From Streptomyces xylophagus (GTDB lineage Bacteria > Actinomycetota > Actinomycetes > Streptomycetales > Streptomycetaceae), in assembly GCF_000716435.1 (NCBI RefSeq), contig NZ_JNWO01000013.1, positions 186,001 through 250,000 on the forward strand: a stretch of DNA of 64,000 nucleotides. Reading direction: 5' to 3'. The notes under the pieces were generated by a model that searched no databases, was not told the origin of the DNA, and saw only the letters and a list, made by a program, of their open reading frames with translations. Of this stretch, positions 34,310-43,123 are shown piece by piece. Position 1 is the stretch's first letter. Each line of letters begins with the position of its first letter. The position numbers and the translations under genes were made by a program.

Positions 34310-34534
34310 GGAAGCCCTCCGGGAGCGGGGATGTAGGGCCGCGCCGGCTTCTCTGTCGGTCGGGCCCGGCCGGGTACGGTCCTCCGGCCCTCAGCATCGT
34401 AGCGAGGCGCTGACGCGGGTCTTACGGCGGGCCTGCCTGTGTGATCAAACTGGCACCCAAAGCTGCACGTACGGGCTAGTTTCGGGCGGCTAATGGGGTG
34501 GGGGGTTCTGTTGAATGCCGGGTGCGGCGCCGTT

Positions 34535-34564
34535 GTGGCTGGTCGCGCAGTTCCCCGCGCCCCT
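34535..34564 (-). repeat. Interspersed GC-rich repeat, copy 3 (touching a stop codon)
   Basis: It holds GTGGCTGGTCGCGCAGTTCC and CCGCGCCCCT as in copy 2, without the following GGGGCGC arm. Its edge overlaps the TAG stop (34565-34563) of the OHCU decarboxylase gene, so the repeat sits at that gene's 3' end. Confidence 0.8.
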
Positions 34565-35165
34565 AAAAAACCTTCGCCAGCCGCCCTCTTGCAAGGCGCC
34601 GCAACTCTTCCGCAACGACCACCCGTTCCTCCTCCGGATCGTTTGTCAAACGTGACCGGATGGCTGCCAGTACGTGGTCCAGGACCTCGGCCGGTGCAAT
34701 CCCGTCCGGGCAGATCACGAACACGTGGCCGAACCTCGCCTCGTACGCGGCGTGGGCCGCGTCCAACGCCATGTGGGCGGCCTCGTACGTGTCGTCGGGG
34801 AGGACCGGGAGTGACTCGCCCGCCAGCGCCTCCGCCAGGTCTCCCGCCGTGAGGTCGTACGCCGCCTCGTCGGACGCGGCGAGCAGGGAGTCCAGGTCGG
34901 GGTAGGGGCGGTGGTCGGTGAGGCGGCGGGACCAGCGGAGGCTGTGGAGGCAGGTGAGGAGGGTGTGCCGGGCGTCGTCGGTGGGCGCGGTGTTGAACGC
35001 GTCCAGGGTTTTCGGGGACGGTGAGGTGCGGGACTGCTCGGGCAGCGCCGGTATGGCCACTCGGCCGGGGAGGTGGGGAAGGCGGTGCGCAGGCAGTGTG
35101 GATCCTCGCGTCACGGACGGTGCGGCAGGGGATGCGGTGCTGAAGAGTGAGAGGTGCGTCACCAC
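34563..35165 (-). CDS. OHCU decarboxylase-like protein (uric-acid breakdown)
   Basis: About 200 residues. The family catalyses decarboxylation of 2-oxo-4-hydroxy-4-carboxy-5-ureidoimidazoline to S-allantoin, the third step after uricase. Family features: AFNTAPTDDARHTLLTCLHS..W near the N-terminus, RPYPDLDSLLAASDEAAYDL, YEARFGHVFVICPDG, and a C-terminal RLTNDPEEERVVVAEELRR. The start is uncertain: the open frame extends to 35291, no ATG precedes the core, and I use a GTG at 35165 (35162 or 35114 are possible). The first 40 residues look unconserved. No uricase or hydroxyisourate hydrolase gene is in the window. Confidence 0.75.
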   Translation of the reverse strand: MVTHLSLFSTASPAAPSVTRGSTLPAHRLPHLPGRVAIPALPEQSRTSPSPKTLDAFNTAPTDDARHTLLTCLHSLRWSRRLTDHRPYPDLDSLLAASDEAAYDLTAGDLAEALAGESLPVLPDDTYEAAHMALDAAHAAYEARFGHVFVICPDGIAPAEVLDHVLAAIRSRLTNDPEEERVVVAEELRRLARGRLAKVF

Positions 35166-35279
35166 GTTATCGGGAGTGGTCAGGACGTGTCCGAGAGATG
35201 CCCGAATTTCACCCGGACGGGAGAGTTTCGGAACGTGTGGTGGACACCTGCGGTCCGCCGGGGGCCGTAGGTTGGCGCC

Positions 35280-36953
35280 GTGAGCCAGCACAGGCGCCGC
35301 TCGTCGGCGAAGCAGGTGAAGCAGCGCAAGCAGCGGCGGGGGTTGATCGCCGTCGCCGCGGCCACCGTGGTGGTCGGGGCCGGAGTGGGCCTCGGGCTGT
35401 GGTCGGCGTCCGGGGACGGCGGGAGTCCGGTGGGTGCGGCGCTGAGCCCCGCCGACGGCACCTCCTCGTCCTCGCGGGCGTCGGCCTCACGCACTCCCAC
35501 CCCCACTCCGAGCCCGACCCGCGTCTATCCGCTGTCGCAGACGCCCCGCACCATTCCCGCCGTGCGCGCCCACACCCCCGCGCGCGGTTCCGGATGGCGG
35601 CCCGCCAAGGGGTACCGGGTCGTGGTGGACGACGCCGACCTCGTCGACGAAGGGCGGCTGATCGCCGGGGAGTTGGGGCTCACGTACGCCGGCGAGGCGG
35701 GTGACGTGCGCGCCGGGGACGTACGACTGGCGCTGAACGACGACGAGGGTGCGGACCCGGAGTCGTACGCGATGACCGTGCGGGGCGGGCGGGTCAGTAT
35801 CAGCGGGCCTTCGGACGCGGGTGTTTTCTACGGCACCCGGACGCTCAAGCAGGAAGTGCACGGCGGCGGTACGGCGCCGGAGGGCGTCGTGCACGACCGA
35901 CCGGCCAAGCCGCGGCGCGGGTTCATGCTGGACATCGCGCGCAAGCCGTTCACTGCGTCCTGGATCGAGGACCGGGTACGGGAGTTGGGCGACCTGAAGT
36001 TCAATGAACTCGGGCTGCACTTCTCCGACGACCAGGGGTTCAGGATCGCGTCCACGACCCATCCCGAGGTCGTGTCGAAGAACCACCTGACCAAGGCGCA
36101 GGTGAAGCAGATCGTCGATCTCGCCGCCGCCCGGCACATCGCCGTCGTGCCCGAGATCGACTCGCCGGGGCACCTGGGCGCGGTGCTCGCCGCCCACCCG
36201 GATCTGCAACTGCGGAACGTGTCGGGTGTCGCCCGGCGTGGGGCCATCGACATCTCCAAGGACGCGTCCGCCGCGATCGTCGACGAACTCCTCGACGAAT
36301 ACGCCGGGTTGTTCCCCGGCGACCAGTGGCACCTCGGCGGCGACGAGTACCAGGCGCTGACGGTCGCCAACCCCCAGGCGTCCTTCCCGCAGTTGGCGGC
36401 CGCGGCCACGAAGGCCTACGGCTCCGGCGGCACCGTCGCCGATCTCACCACCGGCTGGCTCAACGACCGCGCCGACACGGTCCGCAACCACGACCGGACG
36501 ATGCGGGTGTGGAACGACGGCTTCCTCAAGGGGACTTCGGTGGCGGCGGCCAAGGATCTCCAAGTCGCGTACTGGACGGGCAAGGAGATCGGCGCCCGGC
36601 AGCCCGTCGCGTATCTGAGCGCGGGGCGCAAGATCCTCAACTACAACGACGAGTACCTGTACTACGTCCTCGGCGAGCCGCAGACCTTCGTCTATCCGAC
36701 CGGGCAGCGGATCTACGAGCAGTGGACCCCGCGGGTGCTGCGCGGGACGCAGGCCGTACCGGTGAAGTACGACGCCCAGATCCTCGGCGGCTCCTTCGCG
36801 GTGTGGTGCGACCTGGCCAACTCGCAGACGCAGGACCAGGTCGCGGCCGGCATCCGGATGCCGCTGCGGGCCACCGTCCAGAAACTGTGGGATCCGGGGA
36901 AACCGGCGCTGACCTGGGCGCAGTTCAAGTCCCTTGCGGGCAAGGTGGGTTGA
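35280..36953 (+). CDS. Beta-N-acetylhexosaminidase, glycoside hydrolase family 20
   Basis: The product has 557 residues from the GTG at 35280. An N-terminal membrane anchor or signal (GLIAVAAATVVVGAGVGLGL) precedes a Ser/Thr/Pro linker. A small alpha/beta domain (about 110-200) follows, then the TIM barrel. The family marks are RGFMLDIARKPF, the LHFSDDQGFRI strand, PEIDSPGHLGAVL and the catalytic pair WHLGGDEYQ (Asp-Glu). It releases terminal GlcNAc from chitin oligomers or cell-wall sugars outside the cell. Divergent from the OHCU gene. Confidence 0.93.
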   Translation: MSQHRRRSSAKQVKQRKQRRGLIAVAAATVVVGAGVGLGLWSASGDGGSPVGAALSPADGTSSSSRASASRTPTPTPSPTRVYPLSQTPRTIPAVRAHTPARGSGWRPAKGYRVVVDDADLVDEGRLIAGELGLTYAGEAGDVRAGDVRLALNDDEGADPESYAMTVRGGRVSISGPSDAGVFYGTRTLKQEVHGGGTAPEGVVHDRPAKPRRGFMLDIARKPFTASWIEDRVRELGDLKFNELGLHFSDDQGFRIASTTHPEVVSKNHLTKAQVKQIVDLAAARHIAVVPEIDSPGHLGAVLAAHPDLQLRNVSGVARRGAIDISKDASAAIVDELLDEYAGLFPGDQWHLGGDEYQALTVANPQASFPQLAAAATKAYGSGGTVADLTTGWLNDRADTVRNHDRTMRVWNDGFLKGTSVAAAKDLQVAYWTGKEIGARQPVAYLSAGRKILNYNDEYLYYVLGEPQTFVYPTGQRIYEQWTPRVLRGTQAVPVKYDAQILGGSFAVWCDLANSQTQDQVAAGIRMPLRATVQKLWDPGKPALTWAQFKSLAGKVG

Positions 36954-37037
36954 GCGGGGCGGTTGGCGCGGCTGGACTTGCGGGGCCGGTGGATCGTATG
37001 TTCCCCCTTCTGTTCTTACTCGGGGGGTTGCTTCATC

Positions 37038-37733
37038 GTGTCCGTTCCCATGCCCACACCCATGACCAGGCCAGGGTCCTACCTGCGCTCGCCGATCGGA
37101 CTCGGCCGGACCGCCGCCGCGTTGCTCGGGCTGGTCATCGCCGCCGATCTGTTCGCCGTCTACGCCGATCTCGCGCTGTACGACGTGACGGGCGACCTCA
37201 TGGACGGCGCGTCCGGCACCGCGGTCACCCGGAGGCTGGACGACGCGAACTCGCTCAACACGGTGGCCGGCGGCGTCCAGGCGGGCTCGCTGGTGATGTG
37301 CGTCATCGTGTACCTGTGCTGGTTCGTGCGGGTGCGGGCCAATGCCGGGGTGTTCGATCCGTCCACGCAGAGCATGAAGCCCGGGTGGGCGGTCGGCGGG
37401 TGGTTCGTGCCGTTCGTGAACCTCTGGTACCCGCGCCGGATCACCCGTGACATCTGGGACGCCAGCAGCCCCGCGGGCGCCCGCAGGTCGTATCTGCTGG
37501 TCAACGCCTGGTGGACGCTGTGGATCGTGTCGCTCCTCGCGGACCGGGTGGGCTCCGCGCAGTCCGGGGACGCCGACACCGTGGACGGGACCCACGCCGG
37601 CGCCTACGCGATGATGATCTCCGACGCCCTCGACATCGCGGCGGCGGCGCTGGCGATCGCGCTGGTGCTGCGGCTGACCCGGATGCAGCACGCCAAGGCG
37701 CTGGCGGGACCGGGAGTTCCGGTCGGGGTCTGA
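37038..37733 (+). CDS. DUF4328-family membrane protein
   Basis: The 231-residue protein starts at the GTG at 37038, with GGGGGG about 10 nt upstream; ATG 37050 is an alternative. Four or five membrane segments are seen (AAALLGLVIAADLFAVYADL, AGSLVMCVIVYLCWFVRV, LVNAWWTLWIVSLLAD, ALDIAAAALAIALVLRL). The FVNLWYPRRITRDIWDAS motif after VGGWFVPF is typical of DUF4328. No function is known for the family. It follows the hexosaminidase gene after 84 bp. Confidence 0.8.
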   Translation: MSVPMPTPMTRPGSYLRSPIGLGRTAAALLGLVIAADLFAVYADLALYDVTGDLMDGASGTAVTRRLDDANSLNTVAGGVQAGSLVMCVIVYLCWFVRVRANAGVFDPSTQSMKPGWAVGGWFVPFVNLWYPRRITRDIWDASSPAGARRSYLLVNAWWTLWIVSLLADRVGSAQSGDADTVDGTHAGAYAMMISDALDIAAAALAIALVLRLTRMQHAKALAGPGVPVGV

Positions 37734-37890
37734 GTGGGGTCGATCGCGTCTCCTGCTCGTTGGCCGAAAACCTCTTCTTCCCTGTTCTCTGCCTGCTCGG
37801 GGGCGTCCCGTGTGACACTCCCGGGGTGGAGCACGCAGTCAGGGGAAACGTGCGCTCCATAGGGGAGGGGCCCCGAAGAGGGAGGTCTGG

Positions 37891-38490
37891 ATGACTCTGG
37901 TGGAACTGATCGCGCAGGCCGACGAACGCGCACTGGCCGCCGGTGGACTGGCTTGTTTGGATCGGTGCGTGCCGTTGCTCGGCGGCGACGACGAGGTGCT
38001 GCGGCCCCTGTGGGCCGGCCTCGCGGACGGGGCTGAGGGGGAGACGTGGGGCGAGTGTCTGGAGCAGGCGCGCGCCAAGCTGCCCGCCCCCTTCGAGGAA
38101 TCCGGTGAGGAAGCAAGCGGGGTATCCGGCGAGGACCGGGCCGTACAGCTCGCCCGCACGATGCTCGCGACCGCACCGGCCGTTCCAGCGGGTACTCCGG
38201 TACGGGAGTGGGCGGATGCCTGCTCGCTCGCCTCGCTGCGGATCCACCGGCTCCTGGAGGTCGTGACCCCCGCTGGAGACGCGGACGCGGACTCGGTCGA
38301 CTCGCGCCGTGAAGGTCGTACGGACGGCATGTCGCCCCTCGTCGCCGCCGAACTGCGGCGCCAGATCGCCGTTCTCGAACTCCTCGCCGGGACCGGCCAG
38401 GGCGGACTGCGCCAGGTGCTGGCGGTGTCGACGGAGGGGCGCCGGGTGCTGCGCGCGGTGGTGTCGCGGCGGGCGCGCGGGCGGGGTTGA
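37891..38490 (+). CDS. Conserved actinobacterial protein of unknown function
   Basis: The 199-residue soluble, helical, acidic protein starts at ATG 37891 with GGGAGG upstream. Recognisable stretches are LACLDRCVPLLGGDDEVLRP and REWADACSLASLRIHRLLEV. The C-terminal RRQIAVLELLAGTGQGGLRQ runs into a basic end (VSRRARGRG). No cofactor or catalytic motif. Its 157-bp upstream region holds no motif I can name. Confidence 0.7.
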   Translation: MTLVELIAQADERALAAGGLACLDRCVPLLGGDDEVLRPLWAGLADGAEGETWGECLEQARAKLPAPFEESGEEASGVSGEDRAVQLARTMLATAPAVPAGTPVREWADACSLASLRIHRLLEVVTPAGDADADSVDSRREGRTDGMSPLVAAELRRQIAVLELLAGTGQGGLRQVLAVSTEGRRVLRAVVSRRARGRG

Positions 38491-38602
38491 GCGCGGGGTC
38501 TGTGTCCGGCCTGTGGGGGAGGTGGGGCGGTCCTGCGCCGGTCCGGGGAAATGCCCGGATCGTGGTGACGGAACACCCCGCCACCGGGGTTCTCTCGGTG
38601 CG

Positions 38603-39004
38603 ATGACACATGTGATGACAGCCCAGGAGTACCGGCCCTCCGCCGCCGCGCGGCCCGTCCGGTGGGCGGCGGACGCCGTGGCGACGATGCGTGAAGGGGC
38701 CCGGGTGCGGCTCGACTACTCGCCGCGGAGTCTGTGGCGCGTCGACCGGATGATCGAGGAGATACGGCGGGAGGGCGCGCCGTACGCCGCGATGGAGAGC
38801 GAGTTGCGCGGTTTCGGGGCGTACGCCGGTGAGGTGATCGTGCGGCAGACCGGCGCCGAGTGGTGGGCGACCGGCGGTGAGCACTGGCTGCGTACTCCGG
38901 AGGGGCGGCTGTGGGACCCCATCGACGAGGCGCGGCGGTGTTTCGGCGGGCACGGGTCGCTGCGGCTGCTGTGCCGGGACGCGGTGAACGGCGTACGCGA
39001 GTAA
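38603..39004 (+). CDS. Small protein of unknown function
   Basis: The 133-residue protein starts at ATG 38603; ATG 38615 is an alternative start (MTAQEYR). Sequence includes RVRLDYSPRSLWRVDRMIEE, GFGAYAGEVIVRQTGAEWWA and GRLWDPIDEARRCF, with many Arg, Trp and Glu. No signal peptide or TM. It sits in a 628-bp space between the 199-aa protein and the MFS gene. A coding assignment is supported by codon bias and by the stop-free frame, not by homology. Confidence 0.6.
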   Translation: MTHVMTAQEYRPSAAARPVRWAADAVATMREGARVRLDYSPRSLWRVDRMIEEIRREGAPYAAMESELRGFGAYAGEVIVRQTGAEWWATGGEHWLRTPEGRLWDPIDEARRCFGGHGSLRLLCRDAVNGVRE

Positions 39005-39118
39005 CGGAGTTCGGTGGCGCGGCGCACGGCAAAATCGCCGTAATAAGAGACGGCGGCGTTCCCAAGGGGTGGGCTGCGGGAGGACGATGAGGGCGGCCGC
39101 CGGACCCGGGGAGGAACC

Positions 39119-40594
39119 ATGGCCGACAACCGTCGTTGGTGGGCGCTGGTCGTCATCGCGCTCGCGCAGTTGATGGTCGTCCTCGACATGACCATCGTCA
39201 ACATCGCCCTGCCCTCCGCCCAGACCGACCTCGGTATGTCGGACGGAAACCGGCAGTGGGTCATCACCGCCTACACGCTCGCCTTCGGCGGACTGCTGCT
39301 GCTCGGTGGCCGGATCGCCGACCTCGCGGGGCGCAAGAACACGTTCATGATCGGGCTGATCGGCTTCGCCGCCGCGTCCGCGCTCGGCGGTGCCGCCGCC
39401 AACCAGGGGATGCTGTTCGGCGCCCGAGCGCTGCAAGGAGTCTTCGCCGCGCTACTGGCCCCCTCCGCGCTGTCGCTGCTCACGACGACGTTCACCGACC
39501 CCAAGGACCGCAGCAAGGCCTTCGGCGTGTTCGGAGCAATCGTCGGCGCGGGCGCGGCAGTTGGTCTCCTTGCCGGCGGCTTCCTCACCCAGTACCTGGA
39601 CTGGCGCTGGTGCCTCTACGTCAACGTGCCCATCGCGCTGGTCGCGTTCGCCGGTGCCTGGGTCCTGCTCAGCGACAGCTCCCGGCACCCGGACGCCCAT
39701 CTCGACATCCCCGGCGCACTGCTCGGCTCCCTCGGCATGCTCACCCTGGTGTACGGCTTCTCCGAGGCGGAGTCCCGGAGTTGGGGCGACGGCCTGGTGC
39801 TGACGCTGCTCGCAGGCGGTGTCGTGCTGCTGGTCGCCTTCGGGTTCTGGCAGACCCGGGCACGCGTTCCGCTGCTGCCGATGGCGGTGGTGAAGGACCG
39901 TCAGCGCATCGGGGCGTTCCTCACCATCCTGTTCGTCACCATCGGCATGTTCGGTGTGTTCCTCTTCCTCACCTACTACATGCAGCGCGTCCTCGGCTAT
40001 TCGCCGGTCAAGACGGGCGTCGCCTATCTCCCCATCACCGTCGGCATGATCACCGGCTCCACGCAGATCGCGGCCCGGTTCCTCAACCGGGTTCCGCCGC
40101 GCACCCTGATGGTCCCGGGCCTGCTGATCGCGGCGGGCGCGCTCGCGCTGATCGCCCAGGTCGGGGTGGAACCCGCGTACGCCACGTACATCCTGCCCGG
40201 CATGCTGATGCTCGGCCTCGGCATGGGTACGGCGATGATGACCTCGGTGTCCCTGGCCACCGGAGGCGTCGCCCCGCGCGACTCCGGCGCGGCCTCCGCC
40301 ACCTTCAACACCGCCCAGCAGGTGGGCGGTTCGATCGGTACGGCCCTGCTGAACACCATCGCCGCCACGGTCACCACGCGCTACGCCACCGCCCACGCGG
40401 GCCCCGGCGTGAACAAGCAACTGCTGGAGGCGAAGGCCGCGGTGCACGGCTTCAACGTCGCCACCTGGTGGGCGATGGGCTCGATCCTGCTGGCCGCCCT
40501 CATCGCCGGCGTCCTGGTGAACACGGACCGGGTGCCCACCCCGGGAGCCGCCCCGGCGGAGACACCCCAACAGCCCGTGGACACCACGATCTAG
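39119..40594 (+). CDS. MFS drug exporter, DHA2 (14-TM, EmrB/QacA) family
   Basis: The product has 491 residues with GGGGAGG before ATG 39119. Fourteen hydrophobic segments span the chain. Family motifs are VVLDMTIVNIALPSAQTDLG in TM1, LLGGRIADLAGRKNTFMIGL (motif A) after TM2, and GAIVGAGAAVGLLAGGFLTQ with WRWCLYVNVPIALV (motif C region, TM5-6). It likely exports a drug or metabolite by proton antiport. The substrate is not predictable, and no TetR gene adjoins it. Confidence 0.93.
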   Translation: MADNRRWWALVVIALAQLMVVLDMTIVNIALPSAQTDLGMSDGNRQWVITAYTLAFGGLLLLGGRIADLAGRKNTFMIGLIGFAAASALGGAAANQGMLFGARALQGVFAALLAPSALSLLTTTFTDPKDRSKAFGVFGAIVGAGAAVGLLAGGFLTQYLDWRWCLYVNVPIALVAFAGAWVLLSDSSRHPDAHLDIPGALLGSLGMLTLVYGFSEAESRSWGDGLVLTLLAGGVVLLVAFGFWQTRARVPLLPMAVVKDRQRIGAFLTILFVTIGMFGVFLFLTYYMQRVLGYSPVKTGVAYLPITVGMITGSTQIAARFLNRVPPRTLMVPGLLIAAGALALIAQVGVEPAYATYILPGMLMLGLGMGTAMMTSVSLATGGVAPRDSGAASATFNTAQQVGGSIGTALLNTIAATVTTRYATAHAGPGVNKQLLEAKAAVHGFNVATWWAMGSILLAALIAGVLVNTDRVPTPGAAPAETPQQPVDTTI

Positions 40595-40615
40595 GGTCTA
40601 CGTCCATCCAGGGTT

Positions 40616-41809
40616 CTACGTCATCTTCTGGCCGCGCTCGAAATAGGCGGCCAACTCAGGGTCGAGAGGCGGCACTTCGCGCGGGGTGCCGCCGTCCCGC
40701 AACGACTCGGTGGCCCCCGCCCCGGCGGCCACCGCCATCCGCGCGGCGACCGGCGAGGTGTCGGTGCGCCCGCCGTGCCGTACGAACCGCAGGAACTCGT
40801 CGATCAACAGCGGGTCGGCGCCGCCGTGTTCGCCGTCACCCTCGGCGGCGACGTCCGGCACCGCGTACTCGGCGTCGGGCCGCTCCCGGTATCCCGAACG
40901 GCGGCTGTTCCACACCTTCACCACCGCACCCGGCCCGTCGCCGAAGTTCTCCAGCCGGCCCGCGTCGCCGATGACGGTGTAGTTGCGCCAGTAGTCGGGG
41001 GTGAAGTGGCACTGCTGGTAGGCGGCCAACACCCCGTTGTCCAGGCGCATGTTGACCAACGACACGTCCTCGACGTCGATGACCGGGTTGAGCGCCCGCT
41101 GGGTGCCCGGCGGCCAGTGCCCGTCCTCGGTGTACCAGTCGGCGGTCTTCGGCTCGCCCGGCGCCCGCCGGTGCGGACTGTCGCCGTACACCATGAGATC
41201 ACCGAACGCCTGCACCCGCCGCGTGTATCCGCCGCCCAACCAGTGCACCACATCGATGTCATGGGCGGCCTTCTGCAGCAACAGGCCTGTGCTGTACCGG
41301 CGTTCGGCGTGCCAGTCCTTGAAGTACCAGTCGCCGCCGAACCCGACGAAGTGCCGTACCCACACCGTCTTCACGGTGCCGACCGCACCGCCCTCGACGA
41401 GGTCCCGCATCAGGCGGATCACCGGCATGTGGCGCATGTTGTGGCCCACGTACAGCCGGGTGCCGGTCTCGCGGGCGGTGCGCAGGACGCGGTCGCAGCG
41501 CTCCACGGTGATGTCGAGCGGCTTCTCGACGAGGACGGGCTTGCCCGCGCGCAACGCCTCGCAGGCGAGGTCGGCATGGGTGTGGTCCGGGGTGAGGACG
41601 AGGACCGCGTCGACATCCGGATCGTCAATGACCTTACGGTGCGCGGCAGTTGTCGCCACCCCCGGGAAGTCCCCGGCCGCCGCCGCACGGGCCGCCGGGT
41701 CGGGGTCCGCGAGCGCGGCGACGCGGGAGCCCGCGCCGGGGCGGTGGGCGACACGGGCGAGGCTGCCGCGCAGGCCGTAACCGAGCACACCGATACGGAG
41801 ATCGGACAT
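40616..41809 (-). CDS. Gfo/Idh/MocA-family NAD(P)-dependent oxidoreductase
   Basis: The 397-residue protein has a Rossmann N-terminus with a GxGxxG variant (GVLGYGLRGSLARVA). The sugar-dehydrogenase motif is GKPVLVEKPLDI, and the NAD-ring and substrate region is LLLQKAAHDIDVVHWLGGG. The usual oligomer beta-sheet follows. Substrate is likely a sugar or inositol derivative, not determinable from sequence. Start ATG 41809. It is convergent with the MFS gene, 21 bp away. No sugar transporter is near, so its pathway is unclear. Confidence 0.88.
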   Translation of the reverse strand: MSDLRIGVLGYGLRGSLARVAHRPGAGSRVAALADPDPAARAAAAGDFPGVATTAAHRKVIDDPDVDAVLVLTPDHTHADLACEALRAGKPVLVEKPLDITVERCDRVLRTARETGTRLYVGHNMRHMPVIRLMRDLVEGGAVGTVKTVWVRHFVGFGGDWYFKDWHAERRYSTGLLLQKAAHDIDVVHWLGGGYTRRVQAFGDLMVYGDSPHRRAPGEPKTADWYTEDGHWPPGTQRALNPVIDVEDVSLVNMRLDNGVLAAYQQCHFTPDYWRNYTVIGDAGRLENFGDGPGAVVKVWNSRRSGYRERPDAEYAVPDVAAEGDGEHGGADPLLIDEFLRFVRHGGRTDTSPVAARMAVAAGAGATESLRDGGTPREVPPLDPELAAYFERGQKMT

Positions 41810-41994
41810 GGGTCTCCTTCATTCGCAGGAAGTTCGCGGGGAGTTGGAGGGGAGCCGGAGCAGTCGGAGGGGAGTCGGCGGAGACACGCTGTGACACTTC
41901 TGTGAGACCCGGCGCTGATGGCGATGGGGGGTGCGGGGGGACCGCGGCGCCCGGTACGGATTCTTCGCGAACTCGGTACGGACGAGGACAGTCC

Positions 41995-42645
41995 TTGGGC
42001 CAGACAGGCGAGCCCCGCCGCGGGCACGCGCACGACGGGGAACTCGGCGCGGCCGTAGCGCGGGCCCAGGAGGGCGACGACAGCGCTTTCGCGGTCGCGT
42101 ACCGGATCGTGCAGCCAGGCCTGCTCGGCTATCTGCGCGGCCTCGTCGGCGACGAGGCGGAGGACGTGGCGTCCGACGCCTGGCTGGAGATCGCCCGCGA
42201 CCTGGGCCGGTTCCGCGGCGACGGCGCGGGCTTCCGCGGCTGGACGGCGACCATCGCCCGGCACCGGGCACTCGACCACCTGCGCAGACAGCGGGTACGC
42301 CCCCGGCCGGCGACGCTCGAACAGGACGTACTCGAACTCCCCGCCCCCCACAGCACCCACGACCAGGCCCTCGAGTCCCTCTCCACCGAGTACGCCCTCG
42401 ACCTGGTCCGCAGCCTCCCACGCGAACAGGCCGAAGCCGTACTGCTCCGCGTGGTCGTAGGCCTGGACGGCCCCGCCGCGGCCCGAGTCCTCGGCAAACG
42501 CCCCGGCGCGGTACGCACGGCCGCCTACCGGGGGTTGAGACGGCTGGCCCGCGAACTGGGCGGCGACGACGGTGTGACGGATGCCGGCCCGAGGACGCTG
42601 GAGGAATCGGACGACTCGGACACGGACGGACCCGAACATGGCTGA
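41995..42645 (+). CDS. ECF sigma factor (first of two paralogues)
   Basis: The product has 216 residues from a TTG at 41995, with GAGGA 6 nt before. Region 2: DSAFAVAYRIVQPGLLGYLR, EAEDVASDAWLEIARDLGRF, FRGWTATIARHRALDHLRRQ. Region 4: REQAEAVLLRVVVGLDGPAA and VLGKRPGAVRTAAYRGLRRL. It shares most of this with the sigma factor at 43124, so the two are close paralogues in tandem. The TTG start is the weakest part of the model. The start of the next gene overlaps by 8 nt, as in sigma/partner pairs. Confidence 0.85.
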   Translation: MGQTGEPRRGHAHDGELGAAVARAQEGDDSAFAVAYRIVQPGLLGYLRGLVGDEAEDVASDAWLEIARDLGRFRGDGAGFRGWTATIARHRALDHLRRQRVRPRPATLEQDVLELPAPHSTHDQALESLSTEYALDLVRSLPREQAEAVLLRVVVGLDGPAAARVLGKRPGAVRTAAYRGLRRLARELGGDDGVTDAGPRTLEESDDSDTDGPEHG

Positions 42646-42868
42646 ACAGCGAAACGGCAAGGGCTTCCCGGCCCTGCTGGGCGCAGCGCTGCGCGGAGTC
42701 GTCGTAGACGACGAGGCGGAGCGGAGAGCGGTAGCAGCGTTCCGGGAGGCAAGGGACTCGGAGGCCCAAGCGACAAGTCCCCGGCGCCAAGACGACTGGC
42801 GCCCCGGGGCAGCGCCCCGTCAGGGGCGCGGGGAACTGCGCGACCAGCCCCCACCGGGCCGGCACTGA
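42638..42868 (+). pseudogene. Truncated sigma-partner gene ending in an interspersed repeat
   Basis: The open frame is 76 residues from ATG 42638. The first 56 residues (ALLGAALRGVVVDDEAERRA, VAAFREARDSEAQA, RRQDDWRP) resemble the N-terminus of streptomycete sigma-partner proteins that continue with a membrane segment. Here the frame instead runs into the repeat (APRQGRGELRDQPPPGRH) and stops. No TM segment is left. It therefore looks like a partner gene whose 3' part was lost at a repeat. A short functional peptide cannot be ruled out. It overlaps the sigma gene by 8 nt. Confidence 0.65.
42812..42852 (+). repeat. Interspersed GC-rich hairpin repeat, copy 4
   Basis: GCGCCCCGTCAGGGGCGC (7-bp stem) followed by GGGGAACTGCGCGACCAGCC, in the opposite orientation to copies 1-3. 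It encodes the last residues (QGRGELRDQPPPGRH) of the truncated 76-residue frame. The translated frame equals that in copy 1 (KGRGELRDQPPPARG). Confidence 0.85.
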
Positions 42869-42941
42869 AAAGCCGCCCAACCAGCGGAGCGCCGTGGCAA
42901 CGGCCGGAGCCGCCACCCCCCACAGGAGAGGCCCCGGCCGT

Positions 42942-42977
42942 CGCGCGGCACGGGCCGCGCGGCGGCCCGTACTTTTT
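42942..42977 (+). terminator. Rho-independent terminator after the first ECF unit
   Basis: CGCGCGGC (42942-42949), loop ACGG, GCCGCGCG (42954-42961), then TTTTT at 42973-42977. Perfect 8-bp stem. The region 42869-43123 otherwise holds no gene that I can support; it must contain the promoter of the second ECF gene. Confidence 0.75.
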
Positions 42978-43123
42978 ACAGCGCCATGAGTGCGTTTTCT
43001 GTCACACCACAGCCCCGAACCAAGTAGTTGCGCCTTGTACGGACATGGACGAGGAACAGTTTCAGGTCGTAACGTGCCTTTCGCGCCGGAGTGCGGCCGC
43101 GACCATCAAATTCGAGGGACCAC

